From assembly GCA_041396585.1 (NCBI GenBank), contig JAWKYG010000005.1:62001-126000 (forward strand): a stretch of 64,000 bases of DNA. The letters run 5' to 3'. Shown here piece by piece: positions 1 to 8,973 of this stretch. The position numbers and the translations under genes are program-made. The stretch comes from JAUIAI01 sp041396585. Lineage in GTDB: Bacteria > Pseudomonadota > Gammaproteobacteria > Burkholderiales > Burkholderiaceae_E. Below the pieces are notes generated by a model, which was given only the letters and a program-made list of their open reading frames with translations, was not told where the DNA came from and did no database searches. Within the stretch, counting starts at the first letter, position 1, and each line of letters begins with the position of its first letter.

Positions 1-1
1 T

Positions 2-1006
2 CGCACGATCGGCCACAATGTGATGGCCGCGCCGCTCTGGAACCGGCTCAGCGCGGCCGACGTCGGCCTGGCGGTGGTGCCGATGTTCCATATCACCGGC
101 ATGCTGTTCGCCATGCATACCCCGATCTACCTCGGTGCGACCTCGGTGCTCCTGCCCCGCTGGGACCGCGATCTGGCGGGGCGCGCCATTGCCCGCTATC
201 GGGTCACCACCTGGACCAACATTCCGACCATGGTCATCGACCTGCTGGCCAGCCCGCGTGTCGCCGACTACGATCTGAGCAGTCTGCGCTCGATCAGCGG
301 CGGTGGCGCGGCCATGCCGATGGCGGTGGCCGAGCGCCTGTTCGACACCTACGGCCTGCGCTACTCCGAAGGCTATGGCCTGACCGAGACCGCGGCGCCC
401 TCGCACCAGAATCCGCCGCACAATCCCAAGCGTCAGTGTCTGGGCATCCCGACCATCGGCACCGATGCCCGCATCATCGACCCGCAAACCCTCGAAGAGC
501 TCGGTCCGGGCGAGCAGGGCGAGATCATGATTCGCGGCCCGCAGGTGTTTCTCGGCTACTGGCGCAACCCCGAGGCCAGCGAAGAGGCGTTCGTGACCAT
601 CGACGGGCTGCGCTTTTTCCGCAGCGGCGATCTCGGCACCACGGACGAAGACGGCTACTTCTTCATCACCGACCGGCTCAAGCGCATGATCAATGCCAGC
701 GGCTTCAAGGTCTGGCCGGCCGAGGTCGAGAACATGCTCTACAAGCATCCGGACATCCAGGAGGCCTGTGTCATCTCCGCCCACGATCCCTACCGTGGCG
801 AAACGGTCAAGGCCGTGGTGGTGCTGCGCGAAGCGAGTCGCGGCAAGGTCGGGGCAGAGCAGATCGAGGCCTGGGCGCGCGAGCAGATGGCCGCTTACAA
901 GGTGCCCCGGCTGGTGCAGTTCGTCGATGCCTTGCCGAAGTCCGGTTCGGGCAAGGTCATGTGGCGCCTGCTGCAAGAACAGGAGAATGCGCACGGCGGG
1001 CATTGA
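2..1006 (+). CDS. Acyl-CoA synthetase (AMP-forming), 3' part only
   Basis: C-terminal about 334 residues of a class I adenylate-forming enzyme; the reading frame is open at the left window edge, so the N-terminus lies outside. Enzymes of this family activate a carboxylate with ATP to an acyl-adenylate and then transfer it to CoA. Visible motifs are YGLTETAAP (adenine-binding loop), RSGDLG, the hinge DRLKRMINASGFKVWP, and the C-terminal PKSGSGKVMWR whose Lys is the adenylation lysine. The family is known for fatty-acid and aromatic acid ligases; the exact substrate cannot be read from sequence. The neighbouring CaiB-type transferase and the beta-oxidation operon further on fit fatty-acid metabolism. 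Ends 19 nt before ccoS. Confidence 0.9.
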   Translation, partial: RTIGHNVMAAPLWNRLSAADVGLAVVPMFHITGMLFAMHTPIYLGATSVLLPRWDRDLAGRAIARYRVTTWTNIPTMVIDLLASPRVADYDLSSLRSISGGGAAMPMAVAERLFDTYGLRYSEGYGLTETAAPSHQNPPHNPKRQCLGIPTIGTDARIIDPQTLEELGPGEQGEIMIRGPQVFLGYWRNPEASEEAFVTIDGLRFFRSGDLGTTDEDGYFFITDRLKRMINASGFKVWPAEVENMLYKHPDIQEACVISAHDPYRGETVKAVVVLREASRGKVGAEQIEAWAREQMAAYKVPRLVQFVDALPKSGSGKVMWRLLQEQENAHGGH

Positions 1007-1025
1007 GCCCGCGTATGCTCGCCCG

Positions 1026-1220
1026 ATGGAAGCCCTGTTTCTGTTGATTCCCCTGTCCCTGATCGCGCTGGGCGCGGCGATCTGGATCTTCCTGCGCATG
1101 AATGCCTCGGGTCAGTTCGATGATGCCGAGGGCCCGGCCTACAGCATCCTGCTCGACGATGACGATCCGACCCGCGACGCTCCGTCGCGCGCGGATGTGC
1201 GCGAAGATCGCGCGCCATAG
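1026..1220 (+). CDS. ccoS: cbb3 oxidase maturation protein CcoS
   Basis: Small protein of 64 residues with one N-terminal membrane helix (MEALFLLIPLSLIALGAAI) followed by a short acidic, charged tail. This is the CcoS/FixS pattern: a single-span protein needed for cofactor insertion into cbb3-type cytochrome oxidase. The identification rests on the helix, the size, and its place just upstream of ccoN. Unusual point: ccoS is normally the last gene of a ccoGHIS cluster, downstream of the structural genes, whereas here it precedes ccoN and is separated from it by the ANR box. ATG at 1026 is the only good start. Confidence 0.8.
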   Translation: MEALFLLIPLSLIALGAAIWIFLRMNASGQFDDAEGPAYSILLDDDDPTRDAPSRADVREDRAP

Positions 1221-1260
1221 ATCCGAATCGATTGCTTTTGCAACGATCCTGTCGTCAGGT

Positions 1261-1274
1261 TTGATCGGCATCAA
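1261..1274. promoter_or_regulatory. ANR/FNR box upstream of ccoN
   Basis: TTGATCGGCATCAA is a perfect match to the FNR/ANR consensus TTGAT-N4-ATCAA. It lies 104 nt before the ccoN start. If activation is class II (site centred at -41.5), transcription would begin near 1309, and a weak -10 (TAGCCT, 1296-1301) is in about the right place. This predicts oxygen-limited induction of the cbb3 operon, as is known for ccoNOQP in other Proteobacteria. Confidence 0.88.
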
Positions 1275-1378
1275 GACGCAGCGCAGCAACTCCCGTAGCC
1301 TGTGAGATGGTCATGCCCCTCGGGGCATTGCCACGCCATTTACACACCTTTCACGAGCCTTACGGAGGCGCGCGCGCC

Positions 1379-2820
1379 ATGAGCAGCAGCACGGTCGCTG
1401 GCGGAAGCGACACCTACAACTACACGGTAGTACGGCAGTTCGCCGTCATGACCGTCATCTGGGGCATCGTCGGGATGCTCGTCGGCGTTTATATCGCCGC
1501 TGAGCTGATCTGGCCCGGCCTGTCTTTCGATCTGCCGTTCTTGTCGTACGGGCGCCTGCGACCCTTGCACACCAATGCGGTGATCTTCGCCTTTGGCGGG
1601 TCGGCCTTGTTTGCCACGTCCTACTACGTCGTGCAGCGCACCTGTCAGACGCGCTCAGTGGGGCGGCCGCTGGCCGCGTTCACGTTCTGGGGCTGGACGC
1701 TGGTCATCCTGCTGGCGGCGATCTCGCTGCCGCTCGGGCTGACCACCGGTAAGGAATACGCCGAACTCGAATGGCCGATCGACATCCTGATCGCCGTGGT
1801 CTGGGTGGCCTATGCGATCGTGTTCTTCGGCACCATCATGAAGCGTCGCACGCCGCACATCTATGTGGCCAACTGGTTCTACGGTGCGTTCATCCTGACC
1901 ATCGCGGTGCTGCACATCGTCAACAACATCGAGCTGCCGGTGACGTTGACCAATCCTACTCGGCCTATGCCGGCGTACAGGACGCGATGATCCAGTGGTG
2001 GTATGGCCATAACGCGGTGGGCTTTTTCCTTACCGCCGGCTTCCTGGGCATGATGTACTACTTCATTCCCAAGCAGGCCGAGCGGCCCGTCTACTCGTAT
2101 CGGCTGTCGATCGTGCACTTCTGGGCGCTGATCTTCACCTACATGTGGGCCGGTCCGCACCATCTTCACTACACGGCACTGCCCGACTGGGCGCAGTCGC
2201 TGGGCATGGTGTTCTCGCTGATCCTGCTGGCACCCTCGTGGGGCGGCATGATCAACGGCATCATGACGCTTTCGGGTGCCTGGCACAAACTGCGTGAAGA
2301 CCCGATCCTGAAGTTCCTGATCGTGTCCCTGTCGTTCTACGGCATGTCGACCTTCGAAGGTCCGATGATGTCGATCAAGACCGTCAATGCGCTGTCGCAC
2401 TACACCGACTGGACCGTGGGTCATGTGCACTCGGGCGCGCTCGGCTGGGTCGGTCTGGTGTCGATGGGCTCGCTCTATTACCTGCTGCCGCGCCTGTATG
2501 GCCGCAACGAGATGTACAGCAAGCGTCTGATCGAGGTGCACTTCTGGGTGGCCACGATCGGCATCGTGCTCTACATCGCCTCGATGTGGATCGCCGGCGT
2601 GATGCAGGGTCTGATGTGGCGCGCCACCAATGAGGATGGCACGCTGACCTACTCGTTCGTCGAGTCGGTCAAGGCAACCTACCCGTACTACATGATCCGT
2701 CTGATGGGTGGTCTGCTCTACCTGGGTGGCATGTTCATCATGCTCTACAACATGGTCATGACGATTCGCAGTGGCGAGGCCAGGCCGGCCCCGATCCCCG
2801 CCGTCGCCGCCCACGCCTGA
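1379..2820 (+). CDS. ccoN: cbb3 cytochrome oxidase subunit I CcoN (one-base frameshift)
   Basis: Catalytic heme-copper subunit of the high-affinity cbb3 terminal oxidase in the inner membrane. About 480 residues once the frame is repaired. The low-spin heme His lies in LRPLHTNAVIF, the CuB ligands in WWYGHNAVGF and GPHHLHYTALP, and the heme b/b3 pair in VGHVHSGALGW; a dozen membrane segments are evident. The start is ATG 1379 because TACGGAGGCG sits about 10 nt upstream; the in-frame upstream codon at 1307 lacks this. At 1952-1954 the frame breaks: AAT CCT should read AAN TCC TAC TCG, so one base is missing and the protein continues intact in the next frame. No stop codon or decay is seen otherwise, so this is most likely a sequence error. 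Confidence 0.93.
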
Positions 2821-2842
2821 TCTACGCGCAAGGAACCCCGTG

Positions 2843-3457
2843 ATGAAAATCTCACATGCCATGATCGAGAAGAACATCGGTTTGATGATGCTCTTGATCG
2901 TGCTTTTGATCTCAGTTGGTGGTCTGGTGGAAATCGTGCCGCTGTTCTTCCAGAAATCCACCACCGAGCCGGTGGCGGGCCTCAAGCCATACACGGCGCT
3001 GCAACTGACCGGTCGCGATATCTATGTCCGCGAAGGCTGCTACAACTGCCACTCGCAGATGATCCGGCCCTTCCGGGCGGAAACCGAGCGCTATGGTCCC
3101 TATTCGGTGGCTGGCGAATTCGTCTACGACCGCCCGTTCCAGTGGGGTAGCAAGCGCACCGGGCCTGATCTGGCCCGCGTGGGTGGCCGCTACAACGACG
3201 AATGGCATCGGATCCACCTGACCAATCCCCGCGATCTGGTGCCCGAGTCGAACATGCCGGCCTACCCGTGGCTCGCCAAGTCGCCCGCCGACGCCGCCAC
3301 GATCCAGGCCAAGATGAGCACGCTGCGTTTCGTCGGTCATCCGTACTCGGATGCCGAGATCGAGGCAGCACCGAAGGATCTCGAAGGCAAGACCGAACTC
3401 GATGCCCTGATCGCCTATCTCCAGGTGCTGGGTACCGCCGTCTCGAAGGTGCAATGA
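2843..3457 (+). CDS. ccoO: cbb3 cytochrome oxidase subunit II CcoO (monoheme c)
   Basis: 204-residue membrane-anchored monoheme cytochrome c that passes electrons from CcoP to CcoN. One N-terminal helix (about residues 11-36) anchors a periplasmic domain with CYNCH (residues 66-70) as the heme c site and conserved tail features such as MPAYPWL supplying the Met ligand. Length is normal for the family. ATG 2843 is preceded by AAGGAA; an in-frame codon further upstream would start inside ccoN. The stop codon overlaps the ccoQ start (ATGA), which suggests translational coupling. Confidence 0.95.
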   Translation: MKISHAMIEKNIGLMMLLIVLLISVGGLVEIVPLFFQKSTTEPVAGLKPYTALQLTGRDIYVREGCYNCHSQMIRPFRAETERYGPYSVAGEFVYDRPFQWGSKRTGPDLARVGGRYNDEWHRIHLTNPRDLVPESNMPAYPWLAKSPADAATIQAKMSTLRFVGHPYSDAEIEAAPKDLEGKTELDALIAYLQVLGTAVSKVQ

Positions 3458-3633
3458 TGGATGTCAACGAACTGCGCACCGTCCTGCTGGTGCTCTGCTT
3501 TCTCGTCTTCGTGGGCATCGTCTACTGGGCCTATTCGCCCAAGAGCAAGCGCCGCTTCGAAGAGGCCGCCAATCTGCCGTTTGCCGACGATTCGCTGGCG
3601 GGTGCCAGCCGGCTCGGATCCAAACAGGAGTAA
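3454..3633 (+). CDS. ccoQ: cbb3 oxidase small subunit CcoQ
   Basis: 59-residue single-span protein (LRTVLLVLCFLVFVGIVYWA) with a basic then acidic C-terminal tail, the usual CcoQ/FixQ form. CcoQ stabilises the CcoNOP complex. Two adjacent ATG codons (3454 and 3457) are possible; the first overlaps the ccoO stop. Ends 3 nt before ccoP, so it is inside one transcript with the structural subunits. Confidence 0.9.
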   Translation: MMDVNELRTVLLVLCFLVFVGIVYWAYSPKSKRRFEEAANLPFADDSLAGASRLGSKQE

Positions 3634-3636
3634 GTC

Positions 3637-4551
3637 ATGTCTGATTTCATGTCGAACGGTTGGAGCGTCGCGATCACCGCGATCACCGTCGTCTCGATCA
3701 TCTGGTGCTTCTGGGTGGCGATGACCCTGGCCTCGGGCAAGGTGCCGCGTGCAGCCGATGGCTCGGTGGACACCACAGGTCACACCTGGGACGGTGATCT
3801 CGCCGAGTACAACAACCCGCTGCCGCGCTGGTGGCTGTATTTGTTCTATCTCACCTGCGTGTTCGCGCTGATCTATCTCTGGCTGTATCCGGGTCTGGGT
3901 TCGTTCGGTGGTCAGCTTTCCTGGTCGCAGGCCGGGCAGTACGAACGCGAGATGCAGGCCGCGCGCGAAAAATACGATCCCCTGTTCGAGCAGTATCTGA
4001 AGCAGGATATCGCGGCTCTGGCCGGCGACCAGAAGGTGGTGGCCATGGGCGAGCGTCTGTACCTGACCTACTGCGTCCAGTGCCATGGTTCGGATGCCCG
4101 GGGCAGCACCGGCTTTCCCAACCTGACCGACAAAGACTGGCTGGGCGACGGCACGCCGGCGCATATCCAGAACACGATCCTGAACGGGCGCATCGGCGTG
4201 ATGCCGCCGATGGCCGGTGCGATCGGTTCACCGGAGGCGGTCGATCAGGTCGCGCACTATGTGATTTCGCTCTCGGGCGGTGCCCATGATGCGTTCAAGG
4301 CACAGGCGGGCAAGGACAAGTTCGCCGCCTGCGCGGCCTGCCACGGGCCCGAGGGCAAGGGCAATCCCGCCCTTGGCGCGCCGAACCTCACCGACAAGAT
4401 CTGGCTGCATGGTGGCGGCGTCACCCAGGTGACCTCGGCCATCAACAAGGGCTTCCAGAATCGGATGCCTGCATTCGGCGGCCTGCTCGGCGAAGGCAAG
4501 GCTCATGTCTTGGCGGCCTATGTCTGGAGCCTGTCGGCGGGTGGAAAGTAG
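3637..4551 (+). CDS. ccoP: cbb3 cytochrome oxidase subunit III CcoP (diheme c)
   Basis: 304-residue membrane-bound diheme cytochrome c, the entry point for electrons into the oxidase. Two N-terminal helices (about residues 9-31 and 66-84) precede two cytochrome c domains with heme motifs CVQCH (146-150) and CAACH (232-236), each followed by the PNLTDK-W pattern typical of CcoP. Length matches the family. The start at 3637 follows the ccoQ stop by 3 nt; ccoG begins 2 nt after its own stop. Confidence 0.96.
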   Translation: MSDFMSNGWSVAITAITVVSIIWCFWVAMTLASGKVPRAADGSVDTTGHTWDGDLAEYNNPLPRWWLYLFYLTCVFALIYLWLYPGLGSFGGQLSWSQAGQYEREMQAAREKYDPLFEQYLKQDIAALAGDQKVVAMGERLYLTYCVQCHGSDARGSTGFPNLTDKDWLGDGTPAHIQNTILNGRIGVMPPMAGAIGSPEAVDQVAHYVISLSGGAHDAFKAQAGKDKFAACAACHGPEGKGNPALGAPNLTDKIWLHGGGVTQVTSAINKGFQNRMPAFGGLLGEGKAHVLAAYVWSLSAGGK

Positions 4552-4553
4552 TC

Positions 4554-6038
4554 ATGGCTGACCCGACGGGGGCAACCCCTGCGACCCCGGCAGCCGCCGG
4601 GGAAAGTCAGGCAACGGCGGCTTCGGCCGCCGTTGGCGCGAACGGCAAAGGCGTGGTGCAGGAGATCTCGCTCTATGAGATCCGCAAGAAGATCTACCCG
4701 CGCGCGGTGTCCGGCTGGTTCGCCACCTGGCGCTGGGCCCTGGTGTGGTTCACCATGGTCTTGTTCTATGGCCTGCCGTGGTTGAGCTGGAATGATCGTC
4801 AGGCCGTGCTGTTCGATCTCGAGGCGCGCCGCTTCTTCATCTTCGGCATCGTTCTCAATCCGCAGGATTTCATCTACCTCACCGGGCTGTTGGTCATCTC
4901 GGCGTTGGCGCTGTTCCTGTTCACCGCGGTCGCCGGGCGTCTCTGGTGCGGCTATGCCTGTCCGCAGACCGTGTACACCGAGATCTTTCTCTGGATCGAG
5001 GCCAAGATCGAGGGCAACCGCAATCAGCGCATCAAGCTGGACAATGCGCCGATGTCGGGCGGCAAGTTCGGTCGCAAGGCGGCCAAGCACGCGGTCTGGA
5101 TCCTGTTCGCACTCTGGACCGGTTTCACCTTCGTCGGCTACTTCACTCCGGTCACCGAGCTTGCCGGCCAGGTGATCACGGCCGCCCTGGGGCCATGGCA
5201 GACGTTCTGGATCCTGTTCTACGGTTTCGCCACCTACGGCAACGCAGGCTTCATGCGCGAGCAGGTCTGCAAGTACATGTGCCCGTATGCGCGCTTCCAG
5301 AGCGCGATGTTCGACAAAGACACCCTGATCATCACCTACGATGAAGCGCGCGGGGAGCCACGCGGCAAACGGGGCCGCAAGGCCGATCCGGCCGCGCTCG
5401 GGCTCGGCAGCTGCATCGACTGCGGGCTTTGTGTGGAGGTCTGCCCGACCGGCATCGATATTCGCAAGGGCCTGCAATACGAGTGCATCGGTTGCGCGGG
5501 CTGCGTGGATGCCTGCAACCAGGTGATGGACAAGATGGGCTACGAGCGTGGCCTGATCCGCTATGACACCACGCACGGTGTGCAGAACAAGTGGTCGCGC
5601 TCGAAACTGCTCGCAAGGGTGCTGCGCCCGCGGGTGTTGATCTATACGACCATCCTGTTCGCGATCGCGGTGGCTCTGCTCACGCATGTGCTCACCCGGG
5701 TGCCGCTGAAGGTCGATGTCATCCGCGACCGTGGTGCGCTCGCGCGCATCGTCGAGGATGGCTTGATCGAGAACGTCTTCCGTCTGCAGGTGATCAACAG
5801 CGCGGAGATCTCCCGTCGCTACACGATCACGGTCGGCGGTCTCGAGGGTATCCGGCTCGACTCCGACAGCCATTTCACGGTCGATCCGGCCGCCAACCGG
5901 CTGGTGCCGGTACGTGTCCGGGCCATGCCGCAGGCAGGCCACCCCGGCAGCAACACGATCGAGTTCACGATCACCGCCGATGACGATCCGAACGTCAGAC
6001 GGGTGGAATCGGCCTCGTTCTTCATGCCTCGCCAGTGA
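4554..6038 (+). CDS. ccoG: cbb3 oxidase accessory protein CcoG (FixG/RdxA)
   Basis: 494-residue polytopic membrane ferredoxin-like protein involved in copper handling during cbb3 assembly (CcoG is described as a Cu(II) reductase). It carries several helices in the first half, a NapH-like motif CGYACPQTVY, and two [4Fe-4S] binding motifs, CIDCGLCVEVCP and CIGCAGCVDACN. The C-terminal part is an Ig-like periplasmic domain. It starts 2 nt after ccoP and its stop overlaps an alternative GTG start of ccoH. Confidence 0.95.
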   Translation: MADPTGATPATPAAAGESQATAASAAVGANGKGVVQEISLYEIRKKIYPRAVSGWFATWRWALVWFTMVLFYGLPWLSWNDRQAVLFDLEARRFFIFGIVLNPQDFIYLTGLLVISALALFLFTAVAGRLWCGYACPQTVYTEIFLWIEAKIEGNRNQRIKLDNAPMSGGKFGRKAAKHAVWILFALWTGFTFVGYFTPVTELAGQVITAALGPWQTFWILFYGFATYGNAGFMREQVCKYMCPYARFQSAMFDKDTLIITYDEARGEPRGKRGRKADPAALGLGSCIDCGLCVEVCPTGIDIRKGLQYECIGCAGCVDACNQVMDKMGYERGLIRYDTTHGVQNKWSRSKLLARVLRPRVLIYTTILFAIAVALLTHVLTRVPLKVDVIRDRGALARIVEDGLIENVFRLQVINSAEISRRYTITVGGLEGIRLDSDSHFTVDPAANRLVPVRVRAMPQAGHPGSNTIEFTITADDDPNVRRVESASFFMPRQ

Positions 6039-6079
6039 CCCCCGATCCCAAGCGACCGACTTCCGACAGGACGCCGACC

Positions 6080-6619
6080 ATGAACCCAAGCACTGCCCCG
6101 TACCGCCACTGGAGCCGCGAGCCCTGGCCCTGGATCCTGATGGCCCTGCCGGCGAGCGCGGTCGTCGCCGGCATGATCACGCTCTGGCTGGCCATACGGT
6201 CCAATGACTCGCTGGTGGTCGACGACTATTACAAGGAGGGCAAGGCGATCAATCAGCGCATCGCGCGAGATGCGCGCGCCAGCGAACTCGGGCTGGCGGC
6301 CAGCGTGATCGAGCGGGCAGGGCAGCTGGATGTCACGCTCGATGGCCGCCTGCCGGCACCGGTGGCCGCGCTCGAGGCCCGCTTCGTCCATGTGGCCAAG
6401 TCGGATTACGACCACACGCAGCTGGTGCTGGCCGGTCCGGGCGGGCATCTGGTCGGCCAACTGCCAAAGCTGGTCCCCGGCCGTTACCGGCTGCATCTGG
6501 CACCTCCCGGGGGCGATTGGCGCCTGGTCAGCGAGGTGTTCGAGGCCGGCGATTCGATCGGCCGGCTCGAGATCCGCTCCGGGGCTATCGCCCGCTATCG
6601 GATCGAGGCGAAGCCATGA
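6080..6619 (+). CDS. ccoH: cbb3 oxidase assembly protein CcoH (FixH)
   Basis: FixH-family protein with one N-terminal helix (WPWILMALPASAVVAGMITL) and the conserved segment SNDSLVVDDYYKEGKAINQ that identifies the family. CcoH binds the cbb3 subunits and is required for assembly. I choose ATG 6080 because homologues begin just before the REPWPW motif; an in-frame GTG at 6035 overlaps the ccoG stop and would add 15 residues. The stop overlaps the next gene (ATGA). Confidence 0.88.
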   Translation: MNPSTAPYRHWSREPWPWILMALPASAVVAGMITLWLAIRSNDSLVVDDYYKEGKAINQRIARDARASELGLAASVIERAGQLDVTLDGRLPAPVAALEARFVHVAKSDYDHTQLVLAGPGGHLVGQLPKLVPGRYRLHLAPPGGDWRLVSEVFEAGDSIGRLEIRSGAIARYRIEAKP

Positions 6620-6924
6620 GTGAGCCCGACTTCGAGGAGTCGCCGGAACCGGCCGAACGTATCCAGCAATCGCGTTCGATCGATGCCGGCCGCCCGCTGG
6701 GGCGGTATCTGATGCAGGTGATGTGGCCTGCCTTTCTGGGCGCGGCAGCGGCCACCGGCGTGTTTTTCTCGGCGGTCGACCCACTTCAGGTCGATCTGGT
6801 GGGGATCCACCTCGACGATGACCGCCTGGCCACCTACACACTCGGCTTTCTGGTGTTCTGGGTGCTCTTCTCGCTCAGCGGATCGCTCACCTATTATCTG
6901 GCCAGTACCGAGCACCGGGACTGA
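6616..6924 (+). CDS. Small two-helix membrane protein following ccoH
   Basis: 102 residues: an acidic N-terminus, then two hydrophobic helices (about 36-53 and 74-94). I do not recognise a named family. It overlaps ccoH by 4 nt, so it is almost surely co-translated with the cbb3 maturation genes. In many genomes the next genes would be ccoI (copper ATPase) and ccoS; here ccoI is absent and this protein stands in that position. A role in cbb3 assembly or in donor-subunit interaction is inference from position only. Confidence 0.75.
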   Translation: MSEPDFEESPEPAERIQQSRSIDAGRPLGRYLMQVMWPAFLGAAAATGVFFSAVDPLQVDLVGIHLDDDRLATYTLGFLVFWVLFSLSGSLTYYLASTEHRD

Positions 6925-6950
6925 CGCTCGCCGATGCGCCCGGCAAGCGC

Positions 6951-8153
6951 TCAGATGACGCCGGCCTGCTCGAAGGCGCGCATGTCTGCCTCGTCATAGC
7001 CAAGCTCGGCCAGGATCTCGTCCGTGTGTTCGCCCAGCAGCGGTGCGCGACGGCTGATCTGGCCATCATTGTCCGACAGCCACACCGGAGCGCGCGCGAT
7101 CGGCGCGCTCTTACCCACCCCGGCCACCTCGAGCGCCTGCAGCAGCCCGAGCCCCTGCACCGCGGGATGATCGAGCGCCTGTTGCTGGGTCAGCACGGGG
7201 GCACAGGGGACGCGGGCCTCACCGAGCAGGTTCAGGGCCTGATCCGTGGTGTAGTCCAGGCACCAGCGCTGCATGCGCTCGCTGACGATCGCACCGTGAT
7301 CGCCGCGGGCTTCGTCGCTGGCAAAGCGCGGGTCCGACAGCCAGTCCTGGGCGCCGACCAGGTTGGCCCAGCGCACGAACAACGGGTTGCCCACCACCTG
7401 GCAGAGAATCCAGCCGTCCTTGGTGCGATACAGATCCACCGGCGCCGAGGTCTGGCCGCGGTTGCCCGAGGGCTGGCGATTCAACTGCAACATCGCCTGT
7501 TCGATGAGCGCCGCATTGTTGATCGTGATCGCCGTGGCCAGCAGATTTCCGCTGACCTGCTGCCCGCGCCCGGTCTTCTCCCGTTGAAAGAGCGCCAGCA
7601 CGGTGCCCAGCGCGCAATGCAGCGCGGTACCGAAATCCACATACGGTGCCTGCGCCCGGAACGGCCGATCGGCCTCGCCGGTCATGAACACGCTGCCGGA
7701 CATCACCTGGCCCACGCCGTCGAATCCGACCCGCTCGGCCCATGGCCCCTGGGCCCCGAAGGCCGAGGGATGGGTCAGGATGATGCGCGGATTGATGGCC
7801 GACAGGCTGGCGTAGTCCAGGCCCATGCGCGCGAGCATCGGCCCGGGCAGGTTGGCCACCACCACATCGGCGCTTTCGATCAGCCGGCGCATCAGCGGAG
7901 CGGCCTCGGCCTTCATCGGGTCGAGCGTCAGCGAGCGCTTGTTGCGCGCCATCTGCAGAAACAAGGCGCCCGGCCCGTCGGGGGACACCGGTGTCGAGAA
8001 ACGGTCTTCGCTGCCGCTGCGTTTCTCGACGCGGATCACATCGGCGCCGAACTCGCCCAGCAGCGTCGCACAGTAGGGGCCGGCGATATAGCGGCCGAAG
8101 TCCAATACCCGGATGCCGGCGAGGATCGGCGTTGCTTGGGCTTCGGAAGTCAT
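6951..8153 (-). CDS. CaiB/BaiF family (family III) CoA-transferase
   Basis: 400-residue class III CoA transferase, an enzyme class that moves CoA between acyl-CoA and a free acid through an Asp-bound anhydride. The N-terminal motif GIRVLDFGRYIAGPYCATLL, the GADVIRVEK strand and the conserved NPRIILTHPSAFG region are present, as is the HPAVQ motif of the C-terminal half. Start ATG at 8153 is backed by AGGAG about 8 nt upstream on the reverse strand; a longer in-frame extension to 8234 lacks this. Substrate unknown. It is transcribed away from fmdB and convergent with the cco cluster. Confidence 0.9.
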   Translation of the reverse strand: MTSEAQATPILAGIRVLDFGRYIAGPYCATLLGEFGADVIRVEKRSGSEDRFSTPVSPDGPGALFLQMARNKRSLTLDPMKAEAAPLMRRLIESADVVVANLPGPMLARMGLDYASLSAINPRIILTHPSAFGAQGPWAERVGFDGVGQVMSGSVFMTGEADRPFRAQAPYVDFGTALHCALGTVLALFQREKTGRGQQVSGNLLATAITINNAALIEQAMLQLNRQPSGNRGQTSAPVDLYRTKDGWILCQVVGNPLFVRWANLVGAQDWLSDPRFASDEARGDHGAIVSERMQRWCLDYTTDQALNLLGEARVPCAPVLTQQQALDHPAVQGLGLLQALEVAGVGKSAPIARAPVWLSDNDGQISRRAPLLGEHTDEILAELGYDEADMRAFEQAGVI

Positions 8154-8509
8154 GTGGTCTCCTGTGGGATGATGGTCGTCTCGGGTGCAGGCGGCGGTAC
8201 CTGCCCGGGGCCGTGCCTGCGCCGCCCGGACCACTCCGGAGAGTCGTTCATGGCAGCGCCGGCAATGGCGCCAGGCTGCTAGAATAACGGGTTCGCCGGC
8301 GCTGTGCGCCGCCGTTGCTGGGCCGCTTGGGAGTCTGGCGAGAAGTCCTCCTTCGAAACCGGTGCCTGTCGGCCGACGGGGTCTTTGCCCGCATTGCCGG
8401 CCCGCCGGATCCGGCCCGAGGTACGTTCCAGAGTCCGTGCCCGCGGGCCCGGCCGAACTTGTGTGGCGGCCGGTGCGAGATGCGCGCCGAACCCTGCAGG
8501 AAGTTGATC
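8154..8509. other. Divergent intergenic region, 356 nt
   Basis: No convincing gene. It separates the reverse CoA-transferase gene from forward fmdB and should hold both promoters. A good -10-like hexamer TAGAAT occurs at 8280-8285 for the forward direction, without a clear -35 at standard spacing. If used, the fmdB transcript would have a GC-rich leader of about 215 nt. No terminator or riboswitch was recognised. Confidence 0.4.
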
Positions 8510-8902
8510 ATGCCTATTTACGCTTATCGTTGTGCGAGCTGCGGCCACCAGAAGGATGTGCTGCAGAAGATGTCCGATGCGCCGCTGTCCGTGTGTCCGG
8601 CCTGCGGTGCGCAGGCCTTTGGCCGCCAGGTCAGCGCGCCGGCTTTTCAGCTCAAGGGCTCCGGCTGGTACGTGACCGACTTTCGCGACAAGAACAAGGG
8701 TGGCGAAGCGGGCCCGGCGGCGAAATCCGGCGAAACCGGCACGGAAGCCGGGGCGGACAAACCCGCAGGGGCCGATGCCCCGGCGAGCAAGCCGGCCGAG
8801 AGCGCCGGCGCCAGCGCGGCCCCCGCCCCTTCGGGTTCATCCGCGGGCTCCGGTTCGGACGGTCCCGCATCATCGGGTAGTGGCGGCGCCAAGGCCGCCT
8901 GA
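8510..8902 (+). CDS. FmdB-family zinc-ribbon protein
   Basis: 130 residues. The N-terminal about 60 residues form a CXXC...CXXC zinc ribbon (YRCASCGH and CPACGAQAF) typical of the FmdB regulatory-protein family. The remaining half is a low-complexity tail rich in Ala, Gly, Ser, Pro and Lys, probably disordered. The family is very widespread but its function is poorly defined. ATG 8510 is preceded by CAGGAAG. It lies just before the DUF502 gene and aspS, a frequent gammaproteobacterial arrangement. Confidence 0.88.
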   Translation: MPIYAYRCASCGHQKDVLQKMSDAPLSVCPACGAQAFGRQVSAPAFQLKGSGWYVTDFRDKNKGGEAGPAAKSGETGTEAGADKPAGADAPASKPAESAGASAAPAPSGSSAGSGSDGPASSGSGGAKAA

Positions 8903-8973
8903 GCCGCCGTCGTGGCGCGAGCCACGCCGCCTGCAACCCGCCCCACTCGACCCGCATCCTGTCAGGACTCCCG

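Noticed and set aside
1940..1970. Programmed frameshift in ccoN
   Set aside because: No slippery heptamer or pseudoknot; the pattern of single-base losses elsewhere points to sequence error.
1879..2994. 371-residue reverse frame over ccoN/ccoO
   Set aside because: Antisense shadow of conserved oxidase genes.
4518..6089. 523-residue reverse frame over ccoG
   Set aside because: Antisense shadow of ccoG, with no motif or ribosome binding site.
7026..8282. 418-residue forward frame over the CoA-transferase
   Set aside because: Shadow of the reverse family III CoA-transferase, which has clear motifs and an AGGAG site.
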